From NCBI RefSeq assembly GCF_001921865.1, contig NZ_MSCT01000010.1, positions 124,001 through 188,000 of the forward strand: a DNA stretch of 64,000 nucleotides, read 5' to 3'. Of this stretch, positions 9,175-19,478 are shown piece by piece. Made by a program: the position numbers and the translations under genes. The DNA comes from Pseudomonas chlororaphis (GTDB lineage Bacteria > Pseudomonadota > Gammaproteobacteria > Pseudomonadales > Pseudomonadaceae). The first letter of the stretch is position 1. Each line of letters opens with the position of its first letter. The notes below the pieces were generated by a model that saw only the letters and a program-made list of their open reading frames with translations, did no database searches and was not told where the DNA came from.

Positions 9175-9292
9175 TTGTCCGTGGGCGACCTTTTGTTACA
9201 GGAGGTCGTTGGCGGGGTTCCGCGCCGGCTCCCGAGCTTCTACCCTGAGATGATTGGCGGACGTTTGTCCGCCGCCTCAGGATGCCTGCCCC

Positions 9293-11548
9293 ATGTATAA
9301 AGACCTGAAGTTTCCCGTCCTTATCGTGCACCGCGACATCAAGGCCGATACCGTTGCCGGCGACCGGGTGCGGGGGATCGCCAGGGAGCTGGAGCAGGAA
9401 GGCTTCAGTATCTTTTCCGCGGTGGACTACGCCGAGGGGCGCCTGGTGGCCTCTACCCATCACGGCCTGGCGTGTATGTTGATCGCCGCCGAAGGCGCCG
9501 GGGAAAACACCCATCTGCTGCAGAACATGGTGGAGCTGATCCGCTTGGCGCGGCTGCGCGCGCCGAACCTGCCGATCTTCGCCCTGGGCGAACAGGTGAC
9601 CCTGGAAAACGCCCCGGCCGACGCCATGAGCGAGCTCAACCAACTGCGCGGCATTCTTTATCTGTTCGAGGACACGGTGCCGTTCCTGGCGCGGCAGGTG
9701 GCACGGGCCGCGCGCAATTACCTCGATGGCCTGTTGCCGCCTTTTTTCAAGGCGCTGGTGCAGCACACCGCTGACTCCAACTATTCCTGGCACACCCCGG
9801 GGCACGGCGGGGGCGTGGCGTATCACAAGAGTCCGGTGGGGCAGGCGTTCCACCAGTTCTTCGGCGAGAACACCCTGCGTTCGGACTTGTCGGTGTCGGT
9901 ACCGGAACTCGGTTCGCTGCTCGACCACACCGGGCCCCTGGCGGAAGCCGAGGCCCGGGCGGCGCGCAATTTCGGCGCCGACCACACCTTCTTCGTGATC
10001 AACGGCACCTCGACCGCCAACAAGATCGTCTGGCATTCCATGGTCGGTCGCGACGACCTGGTGCTGGTGGATCGCAACTGCCACAAGTCGGTCCTGCACT
10101 CGATCATCATGACCGGCGCCATCCCGCTGTTCCTCTGTCCGGAGCGCAACGAGCTGGGGATCATCGGCCCGATCCCCTTGAGCGAATTCAGCCGCGAGTC
10201 GATCCAGGCCAAGATCGAGGCGAACCCGTTAACCCAGGGCCGGCCGCCCAAGGTCAAGCTGGCGGTGGTCACCAACTCGACCTACGACGGCCTGTGCTAC
10301 AACGCCGAACTGATCAAGCAGAGCCTGGGCAACAGCGTCGAGGTGCTGCACTTCGACGAAGCCTGGTACGCCTACGCAGCCTTTCACGAGTTCTTCGAGG
10401 GGCGCTACGGCATGGGCACTTCGCGCAGCGCCGACAGCCCGCTGGTGTTCACCACCCATTCGACCCACAAGCTGCTGGCGGCCTTCAGCCAGGCCTCGAT
10501 GATCCATGTGCAGGACGGCGGCGCGCGGCAACTGGACCGCGACCGCTTCAACGAAGCTTTCATGATGCACATCTCCACCTCGCCGCAGTACAGCATCATC
10601 GCCTCGCTCGATGTGGCCTCGGCGATGATGGAAGGGCCGGCGGGGCGTTCGCTGTTGCAGGAGATGTTCGACGAGGCCCTGAGTTTTCGCCGGGCCCTGG
10701 CCAACCTGCGCCAGCACATTGCCGCCGACGACTGGTGGTTTTCCGTCTGGCAGCCGCCGCGGGTCGAAGGGATCGAGCAGGTCCGCACCGAGGACTGGCT
10801 GCTCGAGCCCGAAGGCGAATGGCACGGCTTTGCCGGGGTCACCGACGACTATGTGCTGCTGGACCCGATCAAAGTCACGCTGGTGATGCCCGGGCTCACG
10901 GCCGGCGGTGCCCTGAGCGAGCGCGGGATACCGGCGGCGGTGGTCAGCAAGTTTCTCTGGGAGCGCGGCCTGGTGGTGGAAAAGACCGGCTTGTATTCGT
11001 TCCTGGTGCTGTTTTCCATGGGTATCACCAAAGGCAAATGGAGCACGCTGCTCACCGAGTTATTGGAGTTCAAGCGCAACTACGACGCCAACGCCAGCCT
11101 GGCCGCCTGCCTGCCGAGCATCGCCCGGCAGGACACGGTGCGTTACCAGGGCATGGGCCTGCGCGATCTGTGCGATCAGTTGCACGCCTGTTACCGCAGC
11201 AATGCCACGGCCAAGCACCTCAAGCGCATGTACACGGTGCTGCCCGAGGTGGCGATGAAGCCCGCCGACGCCTACGATCATCTGGTGCGGGGCGAGGTCG
11301 AGGCGGTGTCCATCGACGCCCTGCCCGGGCGGGTGGCGGCGGTGATGCTGGTGCCTTATCCGCCGGGTATTCCGTTGATCATGCCGGGCGAGCGCTTCAC
11401 CGAGTCGAGCCGCTCGATCATCGATTACCTGGCGTTTGCCCGTACGTTCGATAGCAGCTTTCCCGGCTTTGTCGCGGATGTGCATGGATTGCAGCATGAA
11501 GATGAAGGCAATGGACGGCACTACACCGTCGATTGCGTCAAGGTATGA
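9293..11548 (+). CDS. ldcA: Lysine decarboxylase (Orn/Arg/Lys decarboxylase class I)
   Basis: PLP enzyme that decarboxylates L-lysine to cadaverine; in Pseudomonas LdcA feeds lysine catabolism and is tied to arginine control. It has 751 residues from ATG 9293 (MYKDLKFPVLIVHRD); an upstream TTG at 9254 is in frame but gives an N-terminus unlike the family. An N-terminal response-regulator-like wing domain is followed by the PLP domain with WHTPGHGGG, FVINGTSTANK and the Schiff-base lysine in TTHSTHKLLAAFSQAS, then the C-terminal domain (GRVAAVMLVPYPPGIP). The stop overlaps possible starts of the GNAT gene. Confidence 0.95.
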   Translation: MYKDLKFPVLIVHRDIKADTVAGDRVRGIARELEQEGFSIFSAVDYAEGRLVASTHHGLACMLIAAEGAGENTHLLQNMVELIRLARLRAPNLPIFALGEQVTLENAPADAMSELNQLRGILYLFEDTVPFLARQVARAARNYLDGLLPPFFKALVQHTADSNYSWHTPGHGGGVAYHKSPVGQAFHQFFGENTLRSDLSVSVPELGSLLDHTGPLAEAEARAARNFGADHTFFVINGTSTANKIVWHSMVGRDDLVLVDRNCHKSVLHSIIMTGAIPLFLCPERNELGIIGPIPLSEFSRESIQAKIEANPLTQGRPPKVKLAVVTNSTYDGLCYNAELIKQSLGNSVEVLHFDEAWYAYAAFHEFFEGRYGMGTSRSADSPLVFTTHSTHKLLAAFSQASMIHVQDGGARQLDRDRFNEAFMMHISTSPQYSIIASLDVASAMMEGPAGRSLLQEMFDEALSFRRALANLRQHIAADDWWFSVWQPPRVEGIEQVRTEDWLLEPEGEWHGFAGVTDDYVLLDPIKVTLVMPGLTAGGALSERGIPAAVVSKFLWERGLVVEKTGLYSFLVLFSMGITKGKWSTLLTELLEFKRNYDANASLAACLPSIARQDTVRYQGMGLRDLCDQLHACYRSNATAKHLKRMYTVLPEVAMKPADAYDHLVRGEVEAVSIDALPGRVAAVMLVPYPPGIPLIMPGERFTESSRSIIDYLAFARTFDSSFPGFVADVHGLQHEDEGNGRHYTVDCVKV

Positions 11549-11562
11549 GGACGGTTTCCGCT

Positions 11563-12153
11563 ATGCAGCCAATGATCAACCCCCAATACCCCGGCCTGTC
11601 GGTGCGGGTGGCCGACGGTGGTTTCGCCGCTTATGTCTGGAGCAGCGATTTCAGCTTCGAGGTCAACGCCTATGCCCAGGTCGAGAGCGGGCAGGTGGTG
11701 GCCCAGTGGCCATTGCGGCACGTCACGCCGTACCGCAAGTGCTACTGCATTGACCCCGAGGAGTTCGCCAGCTATCGCGATGCCGCCGACAGCGCGGTGT
11801 TCATGGCGTACCTGGACGACGAGCCGGTCGGCCATCTGGTGGTCAGCACCAACTGGAACGGTTTCGCCCATATCGACGAGCTGGCGGTACACGCGCCGGC
11901 GCGGCGCCACGGGGTGGCCAGGGCGCTGCTGGATGTGGCGCAGTTCTGGAGCCGGAAGAAAAAACTGCCGGGCATCATGCTCGAGACCCAGAACAACAAC
12001 CTGGGTGCCTGCCGACTGTACGAGCGCTGTGGCTATGTGGTCGGCGGCGTCGATCACCTGCGTTACCGCGGGATCGACCCGACGACCGCCGAGGTGGCGA
12101 TTTTCTGGTATCGATTGTTTGCCGACGAGCTGGCCCGGGAAACCGCGGACTAG
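11563..12153 (+). CDS. GNAT family N-acetyltransferase
   Basis: Predicted acetyl-CoA-dependent acetyltransferase of 196 residues. Three starts are possible: ATG 11545 (ATGA overlap with ldcA), ATG 11563 and ATG 11572; 11563 is chosen because a GAGGA site lies upstream of it. The GNAT core is visible in HIDELAVHAPARRHGVARAL (acetyl-CoA loop R-x-x-G-x-A) and NNLGACRLYERCGYVVGG. The substrate is unknown; its position directly after lysine decarboxylase could suggest a polyamine such as cadaverine, but that is inference. It is convergent with the LysR gene, overlapping by 4 nt. Confidence 0.85.
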   Translation: MQPMINPQYPGLSVRVADGGFAAYVWSSDFSFEVNAYAQVESGQVVAQWPLRHVTPYRKCYCIDPEEFASYRDAADSAVFMAYLDDEPVGHLVVSTNWNGFAHIDELAVHAPARRHGVARALLDVAQFWSRKKKLPGIMLETQNNNLGACRLYERCGYVVGGVDHLRYRGIDPTTAEVAIFWYRLFADELARETAD

Positions 12154-13043
12154 CCGGCGAGCATGCCTTCGGCCTTTTCCGTGAGGGTTTGCAGCAGGGC
12201 TTCCAGGGTGGGCGACGGGACGTCGCCGGTGCGGGTCAGGGCGTAGAGCGTGACCGGGATCGGCGGCGAGAGCGGGCAAACATCGAGGCCGCTGTCACGG
12301 GCGCCGAGGGCGGTGAAGGGGTCGACGATGGCCAGGCCTTCGCCGGCCTCGACCATGCTGCGCATCATCTGGTGGGTCTGCACCCGGGTGTGGATGGTCG
12401 GGCTGGGGCGCAGGTTCTGCAGCTTGCCGTCGAGGGTCACGCTCAGCGGGTCCTGGCCTTCCAGGCCGACCATCGCCTGGCCCGCCAGGTCCGTCAGGGA
12501 AATGTACTTCTGTTTCGGTTGCAGCCAGCCATGGGGCGCCAGCAGTTGCAGCTTGCCCTGGGCCAGCGCCGCGCACTGGATATCGGGATGGTCGGGGTTG
12601 TGCAGGCTCAGGCCCAGCTCGCATTCGCGCAGCAGCAGGCTCTTGACCATGTCGCGGGTGCCCTGGCTGGCGAGGTTGCATGGGGTGTCGGGAAAGCGCC
12701 GGCGCAAGGCGGCGATGCTCTGCGGCAGCAGGCGCTGGGCCAGGGGCGGGGTGCCGATGATGCGCAGCGGCGGCGCCTGGTATTGCTTCAGGCTGTCGGC
12801 CAAGCGTTGCAGCGGCTCGAAGGCGTCATAGACGCTGGTGATCGCCGGCTGCAGCTCCCGCGCTTCGCGGGTGGCTTGCAGGCGGCCGCGAACGCTGGCG
12901 AACAGCATGAAACCCAGTTGCCCCTCGGCGTCGCGCAGGATAGCTTCCACTTCGGCCACCGGCAATTGCAGCAGCTCGGCAGCGGTGCCCAGGTGGGCGG
13001 TTTGCAGGAGCGCCTGAATCACTTCGATATGACGTAAACGCAT
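12150..13043 (-). CDS. LysR family transcriptional regulator
   Basis: A 297-residue DNA-binding regulator. The N-terminal winged helix-turn-helix (MRLRHIEVIQALLQTAHLG onward) is followed by a LysR substrate-binding domain with IIGTPPLAQRLLPQSIAALR and a C-terminal region VEAGEGLAIVDPFTA. The effector and targets cannot be read from sequence. Its 3' end overlaps the end of the GNAT gene by 4 nt, and upstream is a small unknown gene on the same strand, so no obvious divergent target is present. Confidence 0.9.
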   Translation of the reverse strand: MRLRHIEVIQALLQTAHLGTAAELLQLPVAEVEAILRDAEGQLGFMLFASVRGRLQATREARELQPAITSVYDAFEPLQRLADSLKQYQAPPLRIIGTPPLAQRLLPQSIAALRRRFPDTPCNLASQGTRDMVKSLLLRECELGLSLHNPDHPDIQCAALAQGKLQLLAPHGWLQPKQKYISLTDLAGQAMVGLEGQDPLSVTLDGKLQNLRPSPTIHTRVQTHQMMRSMVEAGEGLAIVDPFTALGARDSGLDVCPLSPPIPVTLYALTRTGDVPSPTLEALLQTLTEKAEGMLAG

Positions 13044-13129
13044 GCTTGAAGTCCATGTCCAGCCGGTGAGGGATTCACGCTGAATCCTAACTCAAGTCGG
13101 TTCATCTGACTTCTGCCCATGACGGCACG

Positions 13130-13363
13130 TTACGAAGGAATGGCCTCGGGTTCGCGAACGAGGGTGATGCCCGACTGCACGAGCAAAAATTGGTTGTCGT
13201 CCAGCTTGTTGACGCGGTCGCCAATGGCCAGGCGGTAGGTGGTGACAGGCTCCGAGCCGGCGATGCCCTCTGGCGAGGGGATGGATTCCTGGAATTCATG
13301 CACCGAATAGACACGGCCTTCCGCGTCCCTTGCATGAAATTGTCCGACGAGTACTGCTGCCAT
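13130..13363 (-). CDS. Small conserved-looking protein of unknown function
   Basis: A 77-residue cytoplasmic protein starting MAAVLVGQFHARDAEG, supported by an AGAGG ribosome site 8 nt before ATG 13363. A longer reading to 13537 adds residues without coding character. It contains an FHARD...YSVHEFQES block and YRLAIGDRVNKLDDNQF, a small beta-rich pattern. No family is recognised. Confidence 0.7.
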   Translation of the reverse strand: MAAVLVGQFHARDAEGRVYSVHEFQESIPSPEGIAGSEPVTTYRLAIGDRVNKLDDNQFLLVQSGITLVREPEAIPS

Positions 13364-13579
13364 CTTTAGAGCCTCTGGAGGTAAAACACTCAATTCGCGG
13401 TGCTGTAGACCGTATAGGGACGAACTAAGTTTAGCGACGTGAAAAAAATAGTCTGCCCCCCTGATCGCTGCCGTGGCGAGCCTGTAGATCTCGCGGATTT
13501 TCCTTCGCTTGGGGTGGCTGGAGGCGGGGTGGATCATCTATAACTAGCAGCTTCCTCAACCAGAAGTCGGGAATTCACT

Positions 13580-14137
13580 ATGAGCAATGTCTACACCGTT
13601 GCAGTGCTGGTCGGCAGCTTGAGAAAGGCCTCGATCAACCGGAAAGTGGCGCTGGCCCTGGCGGAACTGGCGCCGGCCAACCTGAAGCTGAAGATCGTCG
13701 AGATCGGCGACCTGCCGCTCTACAACGAAGACATTGACGTGGACCCGCCGGCCGCCTACCAGGCGTTTCGCGAGCAGGTGAAAGCCGCCGACGCGGTGCT
13801 GTTCGTGACCCCGGAATACAACCGCTCGGTGCCCGCACCGTTGAAGAATGCCATCGACGTCGGCTCGCGCCCCTATGGCCAGAGCGCCTGGAGCGGCAAG
13901 CCGGGGGCGGTGATCAGCGTATCCCCGGGCGCTATCGGCGGCTTCGGCGCCAACCATCACCTGCGCCAGTCGCTGGTGTTCCTCAATGTGCCGTGCATGC
14001 AGCAGCCGGAAGCCTACCTGGGCGGCGCCGGTTCGGCCTTCGACGAGGCGGGCAAGCTGTCCGAGTCGGTCAAGCCGTTCCTGCAAGGCTTTATCAACGC
14101 CTACGGCCAGTGGGTCGAGCAGCACAAGAAACGCTGA
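13580..14137 (+). CDS. NADPH-dependent FMN reductase (chromate/quinone reductase type)
   Basis: Flavodoxin-fold flavoprotein of 185 residues, ChrR/WrbA-like. The FMN phosphate loop is seen in VLVGSLRKASINRKVA, and the second flavin site in TPEYNRSVPAPLKNAIDV. Family members reduce quinones, azo compounds or chromate by two electrons and limit oxidative stress. It lies 195 bp upstream of the ArsB-type pump on the same strand, in a gap that shows no arsR-like gene. A TATAAC -10-like box is about 40 bp upstream. Confidence 0.9.
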   Translation: MSNVYTVAVLVGSLRKASINRKVALALAELAPANLKLKIVEIGDLPLYNEDIDVDPPAAYQAFREQVKAADAVLFVTPEYNRSVPAPLKNAIDVGSRPYGQSAWSGKPGAVISVSPGAIGGFGANHHLRQSLVFLNVPCMQQPEAYLGGAGSAFDEAGKLSESVKPFLQGFINAYGQWVEQHKKR

Positions 14138-14332
14138 TTGCCACGCCACGGGAGTTGGTGCGCCGGCTCCCGCGACCGCCAGCGCAATCGCGGGCCTTTC
14201 CCTTCAATGTCACCTTGGGCGAGCGTAGCGGCGCAAGGTATCCTGAGCGCCCGCAGCGCCGGTCGCCTCGATGGTCGAGTGTGCCGCGCCGCTGAGTCCT
14301 TCCCCAATGTTCCCCGCTCAAGGCTGCCTGGC

Positions 14333-15619
14333 ATGCTCACCGCTTCACTGATTTTCCTGCTGACCATTACCCTGGTGATCTGGCAGCCCAAGGGCCTCGG
14401 CGTGGGCTGGAGCGCGGTGTTCGGCGCGGTCCTGGCGCTGTTGTTCGGGGTGGTGCAATGGACGGATATTCCGGTGGTCTGGCAGATCATCTGGAACGCC
14501 ACCGGCACCTTTGTGGCCTTGATCATCATCAGCTTGCTGCTCGACGAGGCCGGCTTTTTTGCCTGGGCCGCCCTGCATGTGGCGCGCTGGGGACGGGGCA
14601 GCGGTCGCCGGCTGTTTGCCTTCATGGTGCTGCTCGGCGCGCTGGTGTCGGCGCTGTTCGCCAACGACGGCGCGGCGCTGATCCTGACCCCGATCGTGAT
14701 TTCCATGCTCCTGGCGCTGCAGTTCTCCCGGGCCGCGACCCTGGCGTTCGTCATGGGCGCCGGGTTCATCGCCGATACCGCGAGCCTGCCGCTGGTGGTG
14801 TCGAACCTGGTGAACATCGTCTCCGCGGACTTCTTCCATATCGGCTTCAACCAGTATGCGGCGGTGATGCTGCCGGTGAACCTGGTCAGCGTGGCCGCGA
14901 CCCTGGCGGTGTTGCTGTGGTTCTTCCGCCGCGACATTCCGCGCACCTACAACCCCGAGGAACTGCAACCGCCGGCCAGCGCGATCCACGACAGGGCGAC
15001 CTTTCTCGCCGGCTGGTGGGTGCTGGTGATCCTGCTGCTGGGCTGTTTCGCCCTGGAGCCGCTGGGCATTCCCATCAGCGCGATCTCGGCGGCGTGCGCG
15101 GCGTTGCTGCTGGGCATCGCCGCCCGGAGCCACAAGATCTCGACGCGCAAGGTGCTCAGGGAAGCGCCATGGCAGATCGTGATTTTCTCCCTGGGCATGT
15201 ACCTGGTGGTGTACGGCCTGCGCAATGCCGGGCTGACCACCTACCTGGCCGGCTGGCTCGATCGCTTCGCCGACTACGGCATCTGGGGCGCGGCCATGGG
15301 CACCGGTCTGTTGACGGCCGTGTTGTCGTCGATCATGAACAACCTGCCGACGGTGCTGATCGGTGCCTTGTCCATCGACGCCAGCCAGGCCAGCGGGCTG
15401 GTCAAGGACGCGATGATCTACGCCAACGTAATCGGCAGCGACCTGGGGCCGAAGATCACCCCGATCGGCAGCCTGGCCACCTTGCTCTGGCTGCATGTGC
15501 TGGAGCGCAAGGGTATTCATATCGGCTGGGGCCGCTACTTCAAGGCTGGCATCGTACTGACCCTGCCGGTGCTGCTGGTGACCCTGGCGGCGCTGGCCGT
15601 GCGCTTGTCGGTGATGTGA
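14333..15619 (+). CDS. arsB: ArsB-type arsenite efflux permease
   Basis: Inner-membrane transporter of the ArsB/NhaD superfamily, 428 residues and about 12 hydrophobic segments, the usual ArsB length. ATG 14333 ([20 protein letters not shown]) is the start; a reading beginning at 14138 would add a non-hydrophobic leader. Characteristic blocks are [34 protein letters not shown] and [15 protein letters not shown], with [19 protein letters not shown] near the end. ArsB expels arsenite or antimonite using the proton gradient or an ArsA ATPase. No arsR, arsC or arsH lies in the window, so the pump may be constitutive or act on another substrate. Confidence 0.88.
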   Translation: MLTASLIFLLTITLVIWQPKGLGVGWSAVFGAVLALLFGVVQWTDIPVVWQIIWNATGTFVALIIISLLLDEAGFFAWAALHVARWGRGSGRRLFAFMVLLGALVSALFANDGAALILTPIVISMLLALQFSRAATLAFVMGAGFIADTASLPLVVSNLVNIVSADFFHIGFNQYAAVMLPVNLVSVAATLAVLLWFFRRDIPRTYNPEELQPPASAIHDRATFLAGWWVLVILLLGCFALEPLGIPISAISAACAALLLGIAARSHKISTRKVLREAPWQIVIFSLGMYLVVYGLRNAGLTTYLAGWLDRFADYGIWGAAMGTGLLTAVLSSIMNNLPTVLIGALSIDASQASGLVKDAMIYANVIGSDLGPKITPIGSLATLLWLHVLERKGIHIGWGRYFKAGIVLTLPVLLVTLAALAVRLSVM

Positions 15620-15626
15620 AGGTTTC

Positions 15627-15654
15627 TGTAGGAGCCAGCGTGCTCGCGATGACG
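15627..15654 (+). repeat. Single REP element, GTAGGAGC class
   Basis: One imperfect copy, TGTAGGAGCCAGCGTGCTCG and onward, sits right after arsB in the convergent gap with the DUF1853 gene. Unlike the paired copies elsewhere in the window it has no inverted partner. Confidence 0.65.
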
Positions 15655-15676
15655 CCCTGAAGGCCGCCACCGAAAC

Positions 15677-16627
15677 TTACCCCGTCCCCGGCACATTCGG
15701 CCACAGGTCCGCCACCAGGAACAGGCGTTCGGCCTCTTCCCAGTCGCCGGTGTGGGTTTGTGTCAGGCGTACCAGCAGTTGCGCCGGGGCGTGCGGGTCC
15801 AGGTCCTGCAGCCAGGCCTCTAGCTGCGGGGCGCTCCAGGTCTGTTCCGGCGGGTAACTGGCCGGTGCCAGCCAGGCCTGGCGTGGCAAGGGTTGCCAGC
15901 GCCCGGGCAGGCTTTGCGCGATAAAGGCCGGCCAGTCGCGCTGATGCAGCCAGCGCCCGTGCAGGTGCGCCGGGTGCGCGCCGCGAGGCGGTTGGGCGGT
16001 GCCGGGCCAGGGGTAGAGCAGGTAGCCGCCGAGCCACAGGTGCGCGCTGAAGTCCTGGATATCCAGGGCGGCGAGCACTTCCAGGCTGTCGGCCTGGGCC
16101 GAGATCGGCAACTGGTGTTCGTTCAGGTGCGCCAGCTTGCGGTCCAGGCGGTCGTGGCAGCCGGGGCCGAGCCATGACGCGGGGTCCGCGCCGTTGCCCT
16201 GCTGCGGGCCCAGGTAGAGCTTGATCGCCAGTTCCAGGTGATGAACCCCGTCGTGGTCGCGCAGCAGCATGTCCAGCTCGCCCAAGGTGTGGCCGGCGCG
16301 GCGGATCGGCAGGTTCGCCGCCAGCAGCTCGACGCCGGGCGCCTGCTGTACGGCAAATTGCCACAGGCGTTCGTAGTAGAGGCCCAGGCGCCGCGTCGGC
16401 CCGAGCGCCAGCCAGCGTTGCAGGGCGCGGCTGTCCTGGTCCTGCTGGCGCAGCCAGTGCGCCAGCAGGTGCGGCGTCTGCACCCAGTCGCTGCCGGCCA
16501 GCGGATGGCGTTGCGGCCAGGGCGTCTCGTCGAGCATCGGCGGCGCCAGGACGACCCAGGCCAGGTCGCGCACCTCGGGGCGGCGCAACTGGCGGGGGAG
16601 GTCGAGCAAGCCGGGAAACAGGATCAT
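15677..16627 (-). CDS. DUF1853 family protein
   Basis: Cytoplasmic protein of 316 residues from ATG 16627 ([20 protein letters not shown]). The family DUF1853 is recognised by [13 protein letters not shown] and [16 protein letters not shown] followed by [12 protein letters not shown], an arrangement resembling the PD-(D/E)xK nuclease fold (E, D, E-x-K in order). Activity is untested as far as known here. It is divergent from nadK, and the two are neighbours in other pseudomonads. An apparent extension to 17557 would be antisense to nadK and is rejected. Confidence 0.85.
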   Translation of the reverse strand: MILFPGLLDLPRQLRRPEVRDLAWVVLAPPMLDETPWPQRHPLAGSDWVQTPHLLAHWLRQQDQDSRALQRWLALGPTRRLGLYYERLWQFAVQQAPGVELLAANLPIRRAGHTLGELDMLLRDHDGVHHLELAIKLYLGPQQGNGADPASWLGPGCHDRLDRKLAHLNEHQLPISAQADSLEVLAALDIQDFSAHLWLGGYLLYPWPGTAQPPRGAHPAHLHGRWLHQRDWPAFIAQSLPGRWQPLPRQAWLAPASYPPEQTWSAPQLEAWLQDLDPHAPAQLLVRLTQTHTGDWEEAERLFLVADLWPNVPGTG

Positions 16628-16732
16628 GTTGCGAGCATAGCGCCTAACGTCGCGGCTGAAAGGATTTTGTCTATGGCCGGCTTTCGCCCATAATCTCTGC
16701 TTTGCCCGTCCCAGAACCCCCGCAGGAGCCCC

Positions 16733-17623
16733 ATGGAGCAATTTCGCAATATCGGCATTATCGGTCGCCTGGGCAGTTCCCAGGTGCTGGACACAGTTCG
16801 CCGACTGAAAAAGTTTCTGCTCGCCCGCCACCTGCACGTGATCCTCGAAGACACCATCGCCGAAGTCCTGCCTGGCCACGGCCTGCAAACCTCGTCGCGC
16901 AAGCTGCTGGGCGAAGTCTGCGACATGGTGATCGTGGTCGGCGGCGATGGCAGCCTGCTGGGCGCCGCTCGCGCCCTGGCGCGGCACAATATCCCGGTGC
17001 TGGGGATCAACCGCGGCAGCCTGGGTTTTCTCACCGACATCCGTCCGGACGAGCTGGAAGTCAAGGTCGCCGAAGTCCTCGACGGCCACTACCTGGTGGA
17101 AAACCGCTTCCTGCTGCAGGCCGAAGTACGCCGCCACGCCGAGGCCATCGGCCAGGGCGACGCGCTGAACGATGTGGTGCTGCACCCGGGCAAATCGACG
17201 CGGATGATCGAGTTCGAGATCTACATCGACGGCCAGTTCGTCTGCAGCCAGAAGGCCGACGGCCTGATCGTCGCCACGCCCACCGGTTCCACCGCCTACG
17301 CGCTGTCCGCCGGCGGGCCGATCATGCATCCCAAGCTCGACGCCATTGTGATTGTGCCGATGTACCCCCATACCTTGTCGGGAAGGCCGATCGTGGTCGA
17401 TGGCAACAGCGAGCTGAAAATCGTCGTGTCCAAGGATTTGCAGATCTACCCGCAGGTTTCCTGCGACGGGCAGAACCACTTCACCTGCGCCCCCGGTGAC
17501 ACCATCACCGTCAGCAAGAAGGCGCAGAAACTGCGCCTGATCCATCCGCTGGACCACAATTATTATGAGGTCTGCCGGACCAAGCTCGGCTGGGGCAGCC
17601 GACTGGGCGGTGGAGGCGACTGA
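16733..17623 (+). CDS. nadK: NAD kinase
   Basis: Phosphorylates NAD to NADP with ATP or polyphosphate in the cytoplasm. It has 296 residues, and ATG 16733 follows an AGGAG site. Motifs are complete: [14 protein letters not shown] (GGDG), [12 protein letters not shown], the NAD-binding [14 protein letters not shown], and [17 protein letters not shown]. The stop overlaps the next start as TGATG, so nadK leads a coupled set with the phosphoesterase and rhomboid genes. Confidence 0.97.
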   Translation: MEQFRNIGIIGRLGSSQVLDTVRRLKKFLLARHLHVILEDTIAEVLPGHGLQTSSRKLLGEVCDMVIVVGGDGSLLGAARALARHNIPVLGINRGSLGFLTDIRPDELEVKVAEVLDGHYLVENRFLLQAEVRRHAEAIGQGDALNDVVLHPGKSTRMIEFEIYIDGQFVCSQKADGLIVATPTGSTAYALSAGGPIMHPKLDAIVIVPMYPHTLSGRPIVVDGNSELKIVVSKDLQIYPQVSCDGQNHFTCAPGDTITVSKKAQKLRLIHPLDHNYYEVCRTKLGWGSRLGGGGD

Positions 17624-18594
17624 TGCTAGATCCCGCGCGTAGCTACGACCTGATCGGTGACGTGCACGGATGCGCCCTGACCCTGGAACACTTGCTGGAC
17701 CGGCTCGGTTACCACAAGCAGGGCGGCGTCTGGCGGCATCCGTCGCGCATGGCGGTGTTCCTCGGCGATATCATCGACCGCGGTCCGCGTATCCGTGAAT
17801 CCCTGCATATCGTCCACGACATGGTCGAGGCCGGCCAGGCGCTGTGCATCATGGGCAACCATGAATTCAACGCCCTGGGCTGGAGCACCCCGGCGCCGCC
17901 CGGCAGCGGCCAAACGTTCGTGCGCGAACACACGCCGCGCCATGCCCGGCTGATCAACGAAACCCTGGCGCAATTCGAGCACCACCCTGGCGACTGGCAC
18001 GATTTCCTGGCCTGGTTCTACGACATGCCGCTGTTCGTCGACGCCGGGCGGTTCCGCGTGGTGCACGCCTGTTGGGACGCCGGCCTGATCGCGCCGCTGC
18101 GAGCGCAATACCCCGACGGTTGCATCGACGAGCACTTTCTCCAGGCCTCGGCGGTGCCCGGCAGTTTCGCCAATACCGTGTTCGACCGCCTGCTGCGCGG
18201 TACCGACATGCGTCTGCCCGATGGCCTGACCATGACCAGCGGCGACGGCCTGACGCGTTCGTTCTTCCGTACCAAGTTCTGGGAAGACAACCCGCAGACC
18301 TACGGCGACATCGTGTTCCAGCCCGACGCACTGCCCGAGCCGGTGGCGCGCACGCCGCTGTCCTCGGCACAGAAAAACAACCTGCTGCGCTACGGCGTCG
18401 ACGAGCCGATGCTGTTCGTCGGCCATTACTGGCGCAGCGGCAAGCCGGCGCCGATCCGCTCGAACCTGGCCTGCCTGGACTACAGCGCGGTGCTCTACGG
18501 CAAGCTGGCGGCGTATCGCCTGGACCAGGAAACCCGCCTGGACCCGAATAAATTCGTTTGGGTCGACGTCGAGCGGCCGGAGGTCGTGCAATGA
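17623..18594 (+). CDS. Metallophosphoesterase, Ser/Thr protein phosphatase-like
   Basis: A calcineurin-like phosphoesterase of 323 residues with the full metal-site set: [16 protein letters not shown] (D-x-H), [12 protein letters not shown] (GDxxDRG), [10 protein letters not shown] (GNHE) and FVGHYWRSG near the C-terminus. It resembles bacterial PrpE/ApaH-type enzymes; the substrate could be diadenosine polyphosphates or phosphoproteins. It is translationally coupled to nadK (TGATG) and to the rhomboid gene downstream (ATGA), suggesting a nucleotide-related housekeeping role. Confidence 0.9.
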   Translation: MLDPARSYDLIGDVHGCALTLEHLLDRLGYHKQGGVWRHPSRMAVFLGDIIDRGPRIRESLHIVHDMVEAGQALCIMGNHEFNALGWSTPAPPGSGQTFVREHTPRHARLINETLAQFEHHPGDWHDFLAWFYDMPLFVDAGRFRVVHACWDAGLIAPLRAQYPDGCIDEHFLQASAVPGSFANTVFDRLLRGTDMRLPDGLTMTSGDGLTRSFFRTKFWEDNPQTYGDIVFQPDALPEPVARTPLSSAQKNNLLRYGVDEPMLFVGHYWRSGKPAPIRSNLACLDYSAVLYGKLAAYRLDQETRLDPNKFVWVDVERPEVVQ

Positions 18595-19463
18595 GTGCCG
18601 TGGCGGTATTGCGTCTGCCGTTGAGCGTGGACTTGAGCGGTTTCGTCAAGCTGTTGCAGCGCATGCAGGTGCCGCACCGGGTCAGCGAGGAAGCGGGGGA
18701 GCAGGTGCTCTGGGTGCCGGACGCGATCAGCGCCGACGTGCGTTCGCTGTACGAGCGCTTCCCGGCCGGCGACCCCGAGCAGCAACTGGACATTCCCGAG
18801 GCCGGCACCGCCTTGCGCCGCCCGGGGTTCGTCGAGCAGTTGCGGCGCAGCCCGGCCACCGCACTGATCCTGCTGCTGAGCCTGGTCGTGGCGGCCGTGA
18901 CCCTGCTCGGGGAAAACCTCGAGACCCTGCGCTGGCTGACCTTTCTCGAGTTCCGCGTGGCCGGCGACTACATCCAGTTCACGCCCCTGGCCGACAGCCT
19001 GGCGGCGGGGCAGTGGTGGCGCCTGGTCACGCCGATGCTGATCCACTTCGGTTTCCTGCACATCGCCATGAACGGCATGTGGTACTGGGAGCTGGGGCGG
19101 CGTATCGAAGCGCGCCAGGGCAGTATCAACCTGCTGGGCCTGACGCTGCTGTTCAGCCTGGTGTCCAACTACGCGCAATACCTGTTCGGCGGGCCGAGCC
19201 TGTTCGGTGGCCTGTCCGGCGTGTTGTACGGCCTGCTCGGGCATTGCTGGATCTACCAGTTGCTGTCGCCGAACCCGGCCTATCGCCTGCCTCGCGGGGT
19301 GCTGGTGATGATGCTGGTGTGGTTGCTGATCTGTATGTCGGGGCTGATCTCGATGATCGGTTTCGGTGAAATCGCCAACGCCGCCCATGTCGGCGGGTTG
19401 CTCGTCGGATGCCTCACAGGTTTGTTGGGCGGCTGGTACAGCCGCCGTAAACTGGCCCTCTAA
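18591..19463 (+). CDS. Rhomboid family intramembrane serine protease
   Basis: Inner-membrane protease of 290 residues from ATG 18591, overlapping the previous stop as ATGA. A soluble N-terminal domain of about 95 residues precedes the six-helix rhomboid core. Catalytic elements are present: HFGFLHIAMNGMW (oxyanion His/Asn), the serine in GGLSGVLYGLLGH and the histidine in NAAHVGGLLVG. Rhomboids cut transmembrane substrates, for example in quality control. The substrate is unknown. Confidence 0.92.
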   Translation: MSAVAVLRLPLSVDLSGFVKLLQRMQVPHRVSEEAGEQVLWVPDAISADVRSLYERFPAGDPEQQLDIPEAGTALRRPGFVEQLRRSPATALILLLSLVVAAVTLLGENLETLRWLTFLEFRVAGDYIQFTPLADSLAAGQWWRLVTPMLIHFGFLHIAMNGMWYWELGRRIEARQGSINLLGLTLLFSLVSNYAQYLFGGPSLFGGLSGVLYGLLGHCWIYQLLSPNPAYRLPRGVLVMMLVWLLICMSGLISMIGFGEIANAAHVGGLLVGCLTGLLGGWYSRRKLAL

Positions 19464-19478
19464 CGCTGGAGACCCTTT

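Noticed and set aside
9191..9214. Short palindromic sequence after dnaQ (GACCT...AGGTC)
   Set aside because: Stem is short and no T-run follows; not enough to call a terminator.
15677..17557. Extension of the DUF1853 gene to over 600 codons
   Set aside because: The extra N-terminal half is antisense to nadK; ATG 16627 gives a normal family start.
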